Assembly (NCBI RefSeq): GCF_004361735.1
Contig: NZ_SNVV01000008.1
Coordinates: forward strand, 62,001-126,000
Reading direction: 5' to 3'
Length of the DNA stretch: 64,000 nucleotides
From: Azoarcus indigens
GTDB taxonomy: Bacteria; Pseudomonadota; Gammaproteobacteria; Burkholderiales; Rhodocyclaceae
Positions 54,422-63,981 of the stretch are shown piece after piece; within the stretch, counting starts at the first letter, position 1; the number at the start of each line of letters is the position of its first letter. The notes beneath the pieces were generated by a model that worked only from the letters and a program-made list of their open reading frames with translations, had not been told where the DNA came from and did no database searches. The position numbers and the translations under genes were made by a program.

Positions 54422-54449
54422 AAAAAAAGACCGGCCAGGGCCGGTCTTT
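54422..54449 (-). terminator. Intrinsic terminator of the MHS transporter gene
   Basis: Stem AAAGACCGGC / GCCGGTCTTT with the 4-nt loop CAGG is followed on the minus strand by seven T residues. It lies 24 bp beyond the transporter stop. Confidence 0.88.
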
Positions 54450-54472
54450 CCTATGCTGGATCGATGCGCCGG

Positions 54473-55774
54473 TCAAGCCTTCCCCGGCTCCCGCCGAAGG
54501 AGATAGATACCCACCAGAAAACCCACGCCACATAACGCGGCGACGTAATACGCCGGCCCCAGCGGATCTGCCTTGAGCATCAGCGACACCACCATGGGCG
54601 TCAGGCCGCCGAAGATGGCGTAGGAGAGGTTGTAGGAGAAGGACAACCCGGAAAAGCGCACCTTGGCCGGGAAAGCCTTCACCATTACATATGGCACTGC
54701 ACCAATTACCCCCACGCACAAACCGGTCACCGCGTAGAGCGGAAACAGCAGCTCGGGATGGGTGTGGAGGCGGGTGTAGAACAGCCAGGAGACGACCGCC
54801 AGCAGCAGACTGCCGACGACGAAGGTGCGCCCGGCGCCAACCCGGTCGGCGATGGCGCCGGAGGCGGTACAGCCGATGCTCAGCAGCACGATGGCCAGGC
54901 TGTTGGCCTGCAGCGCGGTAGCCGCATCGAAGTGGTACACCGTCTGCAGCACGGTGGGCGTCATCAGGATCACCACCACGATGCCGGCGGACAGCACCCA
55001 GGTGAGCAGCATCGACACCACCACCGCGGCACGATGCTCCCGCACCACCGTCTTCAGCGGAATCTCTTCGGCCAGCGCCTCGCGCTGCTTCAGTTCGGCG
55101 AATACCGGCGTCTCTTCCAGCCAGCGCCGCAGATACACCGACAGCAGGCCGAACACCCCGCCGGCGATGAAGGGGATACGCCAGGCGTAGGCGGCAACCT
55201 CTTCGGCGATGAACACGGTGTTGATCAGCGTCGCCATCAGCGAACCCAGCAGGATGCCGGCGGTGAGGCCGCTGGTGAGCGTGCCGCAGGCATAGCCGAC
55301 GTGCTTGGAGGGCACGTGCTCCGCCACGAACACCCAGGCGCCCGGCACTTCGCCGCCAATGGCAGCCCCCTGCACGACCCGCATGAGCAACAGCAGTAAC
55401 GGCGCGGCAATGCCGATCTGGGCGTAGGTGGGCAACATGCCCATCACCAGCGTGGGCACCGCCATCATGAAGATGCTCAAGGTGAACATCCGCTTGCGGC
55501 CCAGCATGTCGCCGAAGTGCGCCAGCACGATGCCGCCCAGCGGACGAGCGAGATAGCCGGCGGCGAAGATGCCGAAGGTTTGCAGCTGTCGCAGCCATTC
55601 CGGCATGTCGGGCGGGAAGAAGAGCTTGCCGACGACGGTGGCGAAGAAGACGAAAATGATGAAGTCGTAGAACTCGAGTGCGCCGCCCAATGCGGAGAGG
55701 GACAGCGTCTTGTAGTCGCCGCGCGTCAGTGGACGCGCAGGAGCGGGAACATCCTGGGAAAGAGCGGACTGCAT
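54473..55774 (-). CDS. MFS transporter, metabolite:H+ symporter (MHS) family
   Basis: The protein is 433 aa from ATG 55774 (MQSALSQDVPAPARPLTRGDYKTLSLSALGGALEFYDFIIFVFFATVVGKLFFP). The segment ALEFYDF and the loop FGDMLGRKRMFTLSIFMMAVPTLVMGMLPTYAQIG are MHS signatures, as in ProP, KgtP and ShiA. RVVQGAAIGGEVPGAWVFVAEH follows. It has 12 predicted helices. An upstream in-frame start exists but adds a region without a ribosome-binding site. Substrate: an organic acid or osmolyte; it cannot be defined further. It is a single-gene unit with its own terminator. Confidence 0.88.
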   Translation of the reverse strand: MQSALSQDVPAPARPLTRGDYKTLSLSALGGALEFYDFIIFVFFATVVGKLFFPPDMPEWLRQLQTFGIFAAGYLARPLGGIVLAHFGDMLGRKRMFTLSIFMMAVPTLVMGMLPTYAQIGIAAPLLLLLMRVVQGAAIGGEVPGAWVFVAEHVPSKHVGYACGTLTSGLTAGILLGSLMATLINTVFIAEEVAAYAWRIPFIAGGVFGLLSVYLRRWLEETPVFAELKQREALAEEIPLKTVVREHRAAVVVSMLLTWVLSAGIVVVILMTPTVLQTVYHFDAATALQANSLAIVLLSIGCTASGAIADRVGAGRTFVVGSLLLAVVSWLFYTRLHTHPELLFPLYAVTGLCVGVIGAVPYVMVKAFPAKVRFSGLSFSYNLSYAIFGGLTPMVVSLMLKADPLGPAYYVAALCGVGFLVGIYLLRREPGKA

Positions 55775-56266
55775 GATCGGGCGGAAGGGGCATGCTTCGT
55801 GAGGAAAGCCGAGAAGAATAGCAGAAACGCCAGTCACTTACCGAAGCGCCCCCCCTTCTTCAAGCTGGTCAGGTCCTGTCTTGCCGCCGCGCCGCGTGCC
55901 GGTCCGGGACAACCGCAAGCGGGGGGCTCAGTCACCGCTGGCTAGGTAAACTCGTCCAGCCTCCTCGCCCCACCGCCGCGGCCCTGCACGCCGCCTCGGC
56001 GCGAGCGCGGGCCGGAGAAGAAAGAGGCTTCTACCAAAGGGACTCCAGGCCCCTCCTGTCCTGCGCGTACGGCGCCCCTCTCGACCGACCAAATGGGTGC
56101 GCCCCATCTCGCCCAAGCAAGAGGCGACGCCGTTGGTTCCCTATGCGCTGCATCTGCTTCGCGCCACAATCATCAGCCCGGGTTTTCCCTAGGGCCGCCG
56201 GTGCTAAAATCCCGCGGTTTGCCCCCACTACGTTCTTTTCGTTCCCATCACCCCGGAGACCTCGCC
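55775..56266. other. Gene-free stretch upstream of the fumarase gene
   Basis: This region separates the MHS transporter and class I fumarase genes, which are divergent. No credible coding frame or repeat was seen. Open frames on the minus strand at 55928-56228 are arginine-rich shadows. The right end contains the candidate fumarase promoter (TTTTCC at 56183 and TAAAAT at 56205). Confidence 0.45.
56183..56210 (+). promoter_or_regulatory. Candidate sigma-70 promoter of the fumarase gene
   Basis: TTTTCC (-35 like) and TAAAAT (-10 like) are separated by 16 bp, 57 bp upstream of the fumarase start, in an otherwise GC-rich region. The -10 match is good and the -35 match moderate. Confidence 0.4.
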
Positions 56267-57799
56267 ATGACCGTGATTCGCGAAGAAGACCTCATCCAGT
56301 CCGTCGCGGATGCCTTCCAGTACATCAGCTACTACCATCCGCTCGACTACATCAAGGCACTGGGTGAGGCCTGGGAACGGGAAGAGAGCCCGGCGGCGAA
56401 GGATGCCATCGCCCAGATCCTCACCAACTCGCGCATGTGCGCCGAGGGCCACCGCCCCATTTGCCAGGACACCGGCATCGCCGTGGTCTTCCTCAAGGTC
56501 GGCATGAACGTGCAGTGGGACGCCAGGATGAGCGTCCAGGAGATGGTCAACGAGGGCGTGCGCCGCGCCTACAACCACCCGGACAACAAGCTGCGCGCCT
56601 CGGTGCTGCTCGACCCGGCCGGTGCCCGCAAGAACTCCAAGGACAACACCCCCGCCGTGGTGCATTACGAGATCGTTCCCGGCGACCATGTGGAAGTCAC
56701 CTGTGCGGCCAAGGGCGGCGGCTCGGAGAACAAGTCCAAGATGGCCATGCTGAACCCGTCCGACTCGCTGGTGGACTGGGTGCTGAAGACGGTGCCGACC
56801 ATGGGCGCCGGCTGGTGTCCGCCGGGCATCCTCGGCATCGGCATCGGCGGCACGCCGGAGAAGGCGATGCTGATGGCCAAGGAATCGCTGATGGCGCCGG
56901 TGGACATCCACGAGCTGCGCCAGAAGGCCGCCTCCGGCGCCGCGCTGAGCCGCGTCGAGGAACTGCGCCTGGAACTGATGGAGAAGGTGAACGCGCTGGG
57001 CATAGGCGCCCAGGGCCTGGGCGGCCTCACCACCGTGCTGGACGTGAAAATCCTCGACTACCCGACGCACGCCGCCTCCCTGCCGATCGCGATGATCCCC
57101 AACTGCGCCGCCACCCGCCACGTCCACTTCGAACTGGACGGCTCCGGCCCGGCAAAACTGGAAACGCCCCGCCTGGAAGACTGGCCGCAGGTCACCTGGA
57201 CCGCCGACACCAACGTCGCCACCCGGGTGAACCTGGACACGCTGACCAAGGAAGAAGTCGCCGCCTGGAAGCCGGGCCAGATCCTGTTGCTGAACGGCAA
57301 GATGCTCACCGGCCGCGACGCCGCCCACAAGCGCATCCAGGACATGCTGGCCAAGGGCGAGAAACTGCCGGTGGACTTCACCAACCGCGTCATCTACTAC
57401 GTCGGCCCCGTCGATCCGGTACGTGACGAAGTCGTCGGCCCGGCCGGCCCCACCACCGCCACCCGCATGGACAAGTTCACCCGCATGATGCTGGAGCAGA
57501 CCGGCCTCATCTCCATGATCGGCAAGTCCGAGCGCGGGCCCGTTGCCATCGATGCCATCCGCGACAACAAGTCCGCCTACCTGATGGCGGTCGGCGGCTC
57601 CGCCTACCTGGTGTCCAAGGCCATCAAGGAGGCCAAGGTGGTCGGCTTCGCCGATCTGGGCATGGAAGCCATCTACGAATTCACCGTGCAGGACATGCCG
57701 GTGACGGTAGCGGTGGACTCCAGCGGCACCAGCGTGCACAACACCGGCCCGAAGGAATGGCAGGCCAAGATCGGCAAGATTCCGGTCGCGGTCGCCTGA
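56267..57799 (+). CDS. fumA: Class I (iron-sulfur) fumarate hydratase
   Basis: The protein is 510 aa from ATG 56267 (MTVIREEDLIQSVADAFQYISYYHPLDYI), preceded by CGGAGA; an open frame upstream is ignored. The N-terminal Fe-S domain has cysteines in GHRPICQDTGIAV, GAGWCPPGILGIGIGG and IPNCAATRHVHFELDGSG, which ligate the 4Fe-4S cluster. The C-terminal domain carries the NRVIYYVGPVDPV and GPTTATRMDKF blocks. It hydrates fumarate to malate; nearby gentisate cleavage would also deliver fumarate. Single-gene unit with a strong terminator. Confidence 0.96.
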   Translation: MTVIREEDLIQSVADAFQYISYYHPLDYIKALGEAWEREESPAAKDAIAQILTNSRMCAEGHRPICQDTGIAVVFLKVGMNVQWDARMSVQEMVNEGVRRAYNHPDNKLRASVLLDPAGARKNSKDNTPAVVHYEIVPGDHVEVTCAAKGGGSENKSKMAMLNPSDSLVDWVLKTVPTMGAGWCPPGILGIGIGGTPEKAMLMAKESLMAPVDIHELRQKAASGAALSRVEELRLELMEKVNALGIGAQGLGGLTTVLDVKILDYPTHAASLPIAMIPNCAATRHVHFELDGSGPAKLETPRLEDWPQVTWTADTNVATRVNLDTLTKEEVAAWKPGQILLLNGKMLTGRDAAHKRIQDMLAKGEKLPVDFTNRVIYYVGPVDPVRDEVVGPAGPTTATRMDKFTRMMLEQTGLISMIGKSERGPVAIDAIRDNKSAYLMAVGGSAYLVSKAIKEAKVVGFADLGMEAIYEFTVQDMPVTVAVDSSGTSVHNTGPKEWQAKIGKIPVAVA

Positions 57800-57822
57800 T
57801 CCGGCGCCTCTACGGCCCCAGC

Positions 57823-57855
57823 AAAGCCCGGTGGAGCGATCCACCGGGCTTTTTT
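57823..57855 (+). terminator. Intrinsic terminator of the fumarase gene
   Basis: AAAGCCCGGTGGA, loop GCGA, TCCACCGGGCTTTTTT. This is a 13-bp perfect stem followed by a T-tract, 24 bp after the stop codon. Confidence 0.92.
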
Positions 57856-57969
57856 CTTGCCCGGCCGGTTCGCGGCCGGCGCCAAATACCCCTACCGGCA
57901 ACGCACATTAGCTGACATTTTCTTACGGGATACCCGGCTGTATTTACCTGCCGCCGTTGATTGACCAGA

Positions 57970-60657
57970 ATGGGAAGTCTTCTCGTCCAGGCCATCGCGA
58001 ACATCGTGCACTCCGCCCGTCGCACCCGTCTCCTGTACGGGATCTGCATCTTCGCCAACCTTGGCCTGCTGGCGGCCGCCGGGCTGGCGGCCTCCGGTCC
58101 GCTGGCGGGCTGGCCCACGAGCGCCCTGCTGGTCTGTCTGCTGCTGGCCTTCTCCGCCGCCACGCTGGGACTGGTGCGGCTCTTCGCCATCCCCAAGGCA
58201 GTCAGCACCACGCTCTCTGCCGCCCTGCGCCAGTTCGAACCCTTCGCCCAGCGCAGCGCCCTCGGCCTCAGCCTGGTGGATCTGCATGGCCGGGTACGCT
58301 ACATCAACCCGGCGCTCGCCCGGCTGGTGGGCGAAGACAAGCCGCAGGACGCGGTCGGCCGCCGCATCAACACCTACTACCCGGAAGCCCAGCAGCGCCG
58401 GCTGGACGAAGAGATGCTTCCCTGCCTGGTGGAGCATGGCCACTGGGAGGGCGAGTTCGAATTGCTGTGCGGCGCCCACGCCCGGGTACCGGTGGAGGAG
58501 CAGGCCTTCCTGCTGCGCGACGGCGAGGGCCTGCCCCGGCTCATCGTCGCCATCTATCGCGATCTGCGCGAACAGCGCCGCACCGAGCAACAACTGGGTG
58601 ACGAGCAGGCGCTGCACGAGCAACTCGTCGGCGTCCTGCCCGGCATCTACTGCGTGCTCGACGAAAGCGGCCGGCTGCGGCGCTGGAATCCCAACCTGGA
58701 GCGCTACACCGCCTGCACCACCGCCGAACTGTGCGGACAACTGCTGGCGGACCTGTTCGAGCCGGAGGATGGCGCCGAGATCACCGCCACGCTGAAGCGC
58801 GCGCTGAGCAATGGCCACGCCGAAGTGGAAACCGCCCTCACCCAGCGCGACGGCGGCCGTGCGCCCTTCCAGCTCTCGGCGCACCGCGCGGTGCTCGGCG
58901 GCCGCATCCACCTGCTCTGCTTCGGCCTGGACACCGCCGAGCGCAGCCGCGCGGATGCCCGCCTGCGGGTGCTCGGCGGCGTGTTCGAACACAGCCGGGA
59001 AGCCATCCTGGTGACCGACGCCGGCAACCGCATCATCGCCGTCAACCCCGCCTTCACCACGCTGACCGGCTACCAGCCGGAGGATGTGCTGGGGCAAGAC
59101 CCCGGCTTGCTCTCTTCCGGCACCACGCCACCCGCGCTCTACCACGGCATGTGGCACGAGCTTCATCGCAAAGGCCACTGGGAAGGCGAGATCTGGGACA
59201 GGCGCAAGGACGGCAGCCTGTACCCCAAGTGGCTCAGCATTGACGTGGTGCGTGCCGCCAGCGGCGAGATTTCCCACCACATCGCCTGCTTCCACGACCT
59301 CTCCGAACGCAAGGAAGCGGAAGACCGCATCCGCCACCTCGCCCATCACGACGCCCTCACCGGCCTGCCCAACCGCCGCGCCTTCGTCGCCCGGCTGGCC
59401 GAGGCGCTGAGCGCGGCGCGCACCCAGGGCAGGCCGCTGACGGTCATGCAGATCGACATCGACCGCTTCAAGCGCATCAACGATCTCTGCGGCCCTGCGG
59501 TGGGCGATCAACTGCTGGTCGAACTGTCGCTACGCGCGGCCGATTGCGTCCAGGGCGGGGGCGCGGTGGCCCGCCTGGGGGGGGACGAGTTCGCGGTGCT
59601 GCTTGCCGGGGCCAGGCCGGCGGAGGAGATCGAGGAACTCGCCGACAAGCTGCTGCAGCGGCTGCGCGCGCCCTGCCTCGTCGGCAGCGAGGTGTTCGAG
59701 CTGACCGCCAGCATCGGCCTCAGCCGCTATCCGGAAGACGGCGACGATGCCGCGGTGCTGCTGCGCCACGCCGAAACCGCGGTACAGCACGCCAAGGCCC
59801 AGGGCCGCAACCGGCTGCAACGCTTCGCGCTTGGCCTGGACGCCACCTCCGCACTCGCCCTGCTGCAGGAAAACCGCCTGCGCGAAGCGCTGCGCGCCGG
59901 CCGCCTGCTGCTGCACTACCAGCCGCTGATCGATCTCGACAGCGGCGAAGTGCGCAGGGTGGAAGCGCTGGTGCGCTGGAACGATCCGGTGGAGGGGCTG
60001 ATTCCGCCGGAACGTTTCATTCCCCTCGCCGAAGAATGCGGGCTGATAGACGCCATCGGCGCCTGGGTGGTGGATGAGGCATTGCGCCAGCTTGCCGAAT
60101 GGCATCGTCAAGGGCTGGACTGGCTGAAGATGGCGGTCAACCTGTCCGCCTGCCAGCTCGAATCCCGGGAACTGCCGCAAGCCATCGCCGAAGCGCTGGC
60201 GCGCCACGGCCTCAGGCCTTCACACCTGGAACTGGAGATCACCGAATCGGCCGCGCTGCGCGATCCGGAAAACGCTGCCCAGGTGCTGACGCGGCTGAAC
60301 GGCATGGGCGTGGCGCTGGCGCTGGACGATTTCGGTACCGGCTATTCCTCGCTGTCCCATCTCAAGCTGCTGCCGGTGGCCAGCCTGAAGATGGACCGCT
60401 CCTTCGTGCGCGGCATCGACTCCGACCCGGAAGACGCCGCCATCTGCGCCGCCACCATCGCCCTCGCCCATGAGCTGCAGTTGAACGTGGTGGCCGAGGG
60501 CGTGGAGAACGCCAGCCAGCTGGACAAGCTGAAGCGCCTGGGCTGCGACCTCGTCCAGGGTTTCCACTTCAGCCATCCGTTGGAAGCCGACCGCCTGGCC
60601 GCCCTGCTGGGCAGCGGCGCGCGGCCGTGGCTGAACGGAGGAGCCGCCGCCAGCTGA
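57970..60657 (+). CDS. PAS-containing diguanylate cyclase/phosphodiesterase (GGDEF-EAL)
   Basis: The protein is 895 aa. The start is taken as ATG 57970 (MGSLLVQAIANIVHSARRTRLLYG); a TTG three codons upstream is possible. Two N-terminal membrane helices (about 18-70) are followed by three PAS domains (about 85-195, 215-325 and 335-450). The GGDEF domain has the intact active site RLGGDEF at residues 537-541. The EAL domain has EAL at 665-667, LEITESA, and the loop DDFGTGYSSLSHLKLLP. Both catalytic motifs look functional, so it may make or degrade cyclic di-GMP according to its signal. It is convergent with the small gene at 60660, two bases away. Confidence 0.95.
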   Translation: MGSLLVQAIANIVHSARRTRLLYGICIFANLGLLAAAGLAASGPLAGWPTSALLVCLLLAFSAATLGLVRLFAIPKAVSTTLSAALRQFEPFAQRSALGLSLVDLHGRVRYINPALARLVGEDKPQDAVGRRINTYYPEAQQRRLDEEMLPCLVEHGHWEGEFELLCGAHARVPVEEQAFLLRDGEGLPRLIVAIYRDLREQRRTEQQLGDEQALHEQLVGVLPGIYCVLDESGRLRRWNPNLERYTACTTAELCGQLLADLFEPEDGAEITATLKRALSNGHAEVETALTQRDGGRAPFQLSAHRAVLGGRIHLLCFGLDTAERSRADARLRVLGGVFEHSREAILVTDAGNRIIAVNPAFTTLTGYQPEDVLGQDPGLLSSGTTPPALYHGMWHELHRKGHWEGEIWDRRKDGSLYPKWLSIDVVRAASGEISHHIACFHDLSERKEAEDRIRHLAHHDALTGLPNRRAFVARLAEALSAARTQGRPLTVMQIDIDRFKRINDLCGPAVGDQLLVELSLRAADCVQGGGAVARLGGDEFAVLLAGARPAEEIEELADKLLQRLRAPCLVGSEVFELTASIGLSRYPEDGDDAAVLLRHAETAVQHAKAQGRNRLQRFALGLDATSALALLQENRLREALRAGRLLLHYQPLIDLDSGEVRRVEALVRWNDPVEGLIPPERFIPLAEECGLIDAIGAWVVDEALRQLAEWHRQGLDWLKMAVNLSACQLESRELPQAIAEALARHGLRPSHLELEITESAALRDPENAAQVLTRLNGMGVALALDDFGTGYSSLSHLKLLPVASLKMDRSFVRGIDSDPEDAAICAATIALAHELQLNVVAEGVENASQLDKLKRLGCDLVQGFHFSHPLEADRLAALLGSGARPWLNGGAAAS

Positions 60658-60659
60658 GG

Positions 60660-60896
60660 TCAATCGAGGTTGTAGGAGGGAGACAGGTCCCAGAGGTACT
60701 TGCCGGACAGGAACTGCAGGCGGCGCAGGGCCAGCGGCGTCAGACGACAGTCTTCGAAGCACTCGATGTTGCTGTTGAAGCTGCCGATCTCCACACCCAG
60801 GTTGACCAGTTCTTCCCGATCAGGCTCGAGGGCGTATATATCGCCCCGGTAAGCCGCAGGAACGCGGCGGTTACCGCCATATTGCGTAGCCATCAT
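60660..60896 (-). CDS. Small hypothetical protein
   Basis: The protein is about 78 aa, starting MMATQYGGNRRVPAAYRGDIYALEPDREELVNLGVEIGSFNSN, with a GGAGAGAG ribosome-binding site ahead of tandem ATG codons (60896 and 60893). There is no signal peptide or membrane helix. Composition is less biased and less arginine-rich than antisense shadows, which supports coding. No family is recognised. Its stop lies 2 bp from the stop of the GGDEF-EAL gene in the opposite direction. Its role is unknown. Confidence 0.6.
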   Translation of the reverse strand: MMATQYGGNRRVPAAYRGDIYALEPDREELVNLGVEIGSFNSNIECFEDCRLTPLALRRLQFLSGKYLWDLSPSYNLD

Positions 60897-61156
60897 CGTC
60901 TCTCTCCGTGCCGGTTGTTCGTGCTGCCGGCTCATCATGCATACCTCAAGCGGACGAGGGCGCGAAGTACATCACGCTTCCCTCACCGTAGAAGCACATT
61001 GGCCGACAAGCGGCGACTGCACCCCATACGAATAAATTTCGCCCAAAAAGATTCTTTCGGTATCGAATTTCGGCGAAATGACTGCTTCATGCCACGTTAA
61101 GCAGAACACCAACCGGCAGAAAACGAGCCGACAGCCGGTCAACGTCCGACACTGTC

Positions 61157-62068
61157 CTACGCTGGCGGCAAGCCGGCCAGCAGCGCGGAGATCACACCGC
61201 GCAGCCAGCGGTTGCCAGGGTCATGATGGTAACGCTCGTGCCAATGCTGCTTGACTGCGTAATCGGGCAGTTCGAAGGGCACCGGGAAGATGCGGAAGCG
61301 CCCTCGCCCGGCCAGCACCTGGCCCAGCCGCAACGGGATTGTCACCAGCATGTCCGTATGCTCAACGACAAACGACACGCCCAGAAAGTTCGGCACCCGC
61401 AGGGCGACACGACGGTTGATGCCCTGGCGAGCGAGCTCCTTGTCCACGATCAGGTGGCCGGTGCCGGAACTGCTGACCACCGCATGCTCCTCGCGCTCGA
61501 AGTCCGCCAGCGTCAGCACTTCACCTATGCGCGGGTGATCCATGCTGGCGAGGCAGACGTAGTTCTGCCGGAACAGGGACTGCTGGTAGAAACCCGCCTC
61601 CAGCTGCGGCATGAAGCCCAGCGCCAGATCCGCCTCGCCGGACTCCAGCTGCCGGGCGGTCTCCGCCGACAGGTGGGCGATGTCGATGCGCACGCCGGGC
61701 GCCGCCTCGCGCAGGTGCGCCCACAGTGACGGCAGCAGCACCAGCTGGCTGATGTCGGTCATGCAGATGCGGAAAGTCCGCTCGGCGGTCGCCGGCTCGA
61801 AGGCGTTGCGATAGCCGAAGGCGGCGCCCAGCGCATCGATGGCCGCGCGCACCGGCCGCACCAGTTCCTCGCCCAGCGGCGTCGGCTCCATGCCGGCCGA
61901 AGTGCGCACGAACAGCGGGTCGCCGAAGTGTTCCCGCAGCTTGGCCAGCGCGATGCTCACCGCCGGCTGGCCGAGGCCGAGGTTGTCGGCGGCACGGGTC
62001 ACGCTGCGCGTCTTGTAGATCTCGTCGAACACATTGAGCAAACGGATTTCCAGGGTCTGCACCGCCAC
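61157..62068 (-). CDS. LysR-type regulator of the gentisate genes
   Basis: The protein is 303 aa, starting MAVQTLEIRLLNVFDEIYKTRSVTRAADNLGLGQPAVSIALAKLREHFGDPLFVRTSAGMEPTPLG. This is the NahR/LinR/NodD-like subgroup (GDPLFVRTSAGMEPTPLG) with aromatic-responsive members. It is divergent from the gentisate dioxygenase gene. A perfect 15-bp inverted repeat starts 5 bp upstream of its start codon, consistent with autoregulation. The expected effector is salicylate or gentisate, or a related acid. Confidence 0.92.
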   Translation of the reverse strand: MAVQTLEIRLLNVFDEIYKTRSVTRAADNLGLGQPAVSIALAKLREHFGDPLFVRTSAGMEPTPLGEELVRPVRAAIDALGAAFGYRNAFEPATAERTFRICMTDISQLVLLPSLWAHLREAAPGVRIDIAHLSAETARQLESGEADLALGFMPQLEAGFYQQSLFRQNYVCLASMDHPRIGEVLTLADFEREEHAVVSSSGTGHLIVDKELARQGINRRVALRVPNFLGVSFVVEHTDMLVTIPLRLGQVLAGRGRFRIFPVPFELPDYAVKQHWHERYHHDPGNRWLRGVISALLAGLPPA

Positions 62069-62072
62069 CTCT

Positions 62073-62087
62073 ATTCGAATTTCGAAT
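62073..62087. promoter_or_regulatory. Perfect inverted repeat ATTCGAA-T-TTCGAAT (LysR box)
   Basis: This is a 7-bp perfect inverted repeat with a one-base centre, with T-N11-A geometry inside it, 5 bp before the LysR start codon. It faces the gentisate dioxygenase gene in a 140-bp intergenic region. A second, weaker pair ATGCA-N10-TGCAT lies at 62091-62110. It is the best operator candidate in the window. Confidence 0.65.
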
Positions 62088-62208
62088 GAAATGCATTGGT
62101 ATCACTGCATGGATCAAATGTCGACGGCCGGCTAAATTCCGTCCAACAACGAAACGCCGCAGCCCTGCCAAGACAGCGGCCAGCGGCCCCGACAAAGGAG
62201 GAGCAGAC

Positions 62209-63246
62209 ATGCTGGAACTCGGCCGCCTGGACGATTTGCCGCTGGAGTATCGCGAAGCACTCACGGCCCACAACCTGGTGCCGCTATGGCCCAGCCTGCG
62301 GGCGGTGCTGCCGCCGGGCAAGCCGGGCCCGCGCACCAAACCCACCCACTGGTCCTACGAAACCCTGCGCCCGCTGCTGCTGCGCGCCGGCGAGCTGACG
62401 CCCATCGAGAAGGCCGAGCGCCGGGTGCTGGTGCTGGCCAACCCCGGCCACGGCCTGGACAAGATGCAGGCCAGCTCCTCGCTTTACCTCGGCATGCAGT
62501 TGCTGCTGCCAGGCGAGTTGGCCCCCTCCCATCGCCACACGCCGAACGCGGTGCGCATGATCGTGGAAGGCGAAGGCGCCTACACCACGGTGGATGGCGA
62601 GAAATGCCCGATGAGCCGCGGCGACCTCATCCTCACTCCCACCGGCCTGTGGCACGAGCACGGCCACGACGGCAACGAGCCGGTGGTGTGGCTGGACGTG
62701 CTGGACCTGCCGCTGGCCTACTACCTCGAAGCCTCCTACGTCACCGAAGGCCAGCCGCAAACGGTGAAAGGCCTGAGCGCGGAGCGCGCCTACCAGCGCG
62801 GCGGCGTGGTGCCCTCGCCGGTGTTCGCCCGCAGCGACAAGCGCTACCCGATGCTGCGCTACCCCTGGCAGGAAGTGCGCAGCGCGCTGCTCAAGCTCGC
62901 CGAAGCGCAGCCGGACATCGAAGCGGTACAGGTGGCCTATGTGAATCCGGAAACCGGCGGCGACTGCGAGAACATCCTCGGCTTCTTCGCGCTGATGCTG
63001 CGCCCCGGCGAAACGCTGGCGCTGCCCGCCCGCTCGCCGGCGGCGGTGTTCCACCAGATCGAGGGCGGCAGCCAGGTGGATATCGAAGGCACCGCCTTCA
63101 CCCTGGCGGAAGCGGACACCTGCTGCGCCCCCGGCTACTCCCGGGTGACGTTGAAGAACCGCAGCGCCGACCGCCCCGCCTTCCTGTTCATCGCCGACGA
63201 ATCGCCCCTGCACAAGAAGCTCGGCTTCTACGAAGTCCGCGCCTGA
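62209..63246 (+). CDS. gtdA: Gentisate 1,2-dioxygenase (bicupin)
   Basis: The protein is 345 aa from ATG 62209 (MLELGRLDDLPLEYREALTAHNLVPLWPSLRAVLP), preceded by AAGGAGGAG. The first cupin motif is PSHRHTPNAVRMIVEGEGAYTTVDGEKCPMSRGDLILTPTGLWHEHGH, with the Fe(II)-binding histidines; the second, degenerate cupin covers the C-terminal half (FFALMLRPGETLALPARSPAAVFHQIEGGSQVDIEG). Length fits gentisate and salicylate 1,2-dioxygenases. It opens gentisate to maleylpyruvate. It is in an operon with the FAH-family hydrolase 24 bp downstream. Confidence 0.9.
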   Translation: MLELGRLDDLPLEYREALTAHNLVPLWPSLRAVLPPGKPGPRTKPTHWSYETLRPLLLRAGELTPIEKAERRVLVLANPGHGLDKMQASSSLYLGMQLLLPGELAPSHRHTPNAVRMIVEGEGAYTTVDGEKCPMSRGDLILTPTGLWHEHGHDGNEPVVWLDVLDLPLAYYLEASYVTEGQPQTVKGLSAERAYQRGGVVPSPVFARSDKRYPMLRYPWQEVRSALLKLAEAQPDIEAVQVAYVNPETGGDCENILGFFALMLRPGETLALPARSPAAVFHQIEGGSQVDIEGTAFTLAEADTCCAPGYSRVTLKNRSADRPAFLFIADESPLHKKLGFYEVRA

Positions 63247-63270
63247 ATCCCCAACGGAGTACGAGACCCC

Positions 63271-63981
63271 ATGTCCCAAGCCACCTACCTCTGGACCCCG
63301 CCCGCCCCGCCTTCCCTGCCGGTGCGCGGCCGCAGCGAACGCCTGCCGGTGAACCGCATCTTCTGCGTCGGCCGCAACTACCACGCCCATGCGCTGGAAA
63401 TGGGCGCGCCGGTGGACAAGGCCAGCGCCCGCCCCTTCTACTTCACCAAGACGCCCTCCGCCCTGGTCGAATCCGGGGCCACCGTGCCCTACCCCTGCGG
63501 CACGCAGAACTACCACTACGAGATGGAACTGGTGGTCGTCATCGGCAAGCCGGGCTTCCGCGTCCCCAAGGCGGAGGCGTCCGCCCTGATCTACGGCTAC
63601 GCCGCCGGCCTGGACATGACCCGCCGCGACCTGCAGTTGGTCGCCCGCGACAAGGGCCGGCCGTGGGACCTGGGCAAGGACTTCGAACTCTCCGCCGTGT
63701 GCGCCGAAGTAGTGCCGGCCGAAGGCCTGGGCGTGCTCGCCGAAGGCGCCATCGAGCTGAAGGTGAATGGCGAGACCAAGCAGAAGTCCGACCTCGCCAT
63801 GCTGATCTGGAACATCCCGGAGATCATCGCCGACCTGTCGGAGTTCTATCACCTGCAACCGGGCGACCTGATCTACACCGGCACGCCGGAAGGGGTGGGC
63901 GCGGTGAAGTCGGGAGACCGCATCAGCGGCAGCGTGGCCGGCGTCGGCGAAATCGCGCTGACCATAGGCCAGCCGGAGTAA
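63271..63981 (+). CDS. nagK: Fumarylpyruvate hydrolase-like FAH family protein
   Basis: The protein is 236 aa of the fumarylacetoacetate hydrolase family. Metal-binding and catalytic features include [36 protein letters not shown] (metal-ligating glutamates), [29 protein letters not shown] and [18 protein letters not shown]. In the gentisate pathway it splits fumarylpyruvate into fumarate and pyruvate (NagK). No maleylpyruvate isomerase gene is seen in the window; it could lie just beyond the right edge. Confidence 0.88.
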   Translation: MSQATYLWTPPAPPSLPVRGRSERLPVNRIFCVGRNYHAHALEMGAPVDKASARPFYFTKTPSALVESGATVPYPCGTQNYHYEMELVVVIGKPGFRVPKAEASALIYGYAAGLDMTRRDLQLVARDKGRPWDLGKDFELSAVCAEVVPAEGLGVLAEGAIELKVNGETKQKSDLAMLIWNIPEIIADLSEFYHLQPGDLIYTGTPEGVGAVKSGDRISGSVAGVGEIALTIGQPE

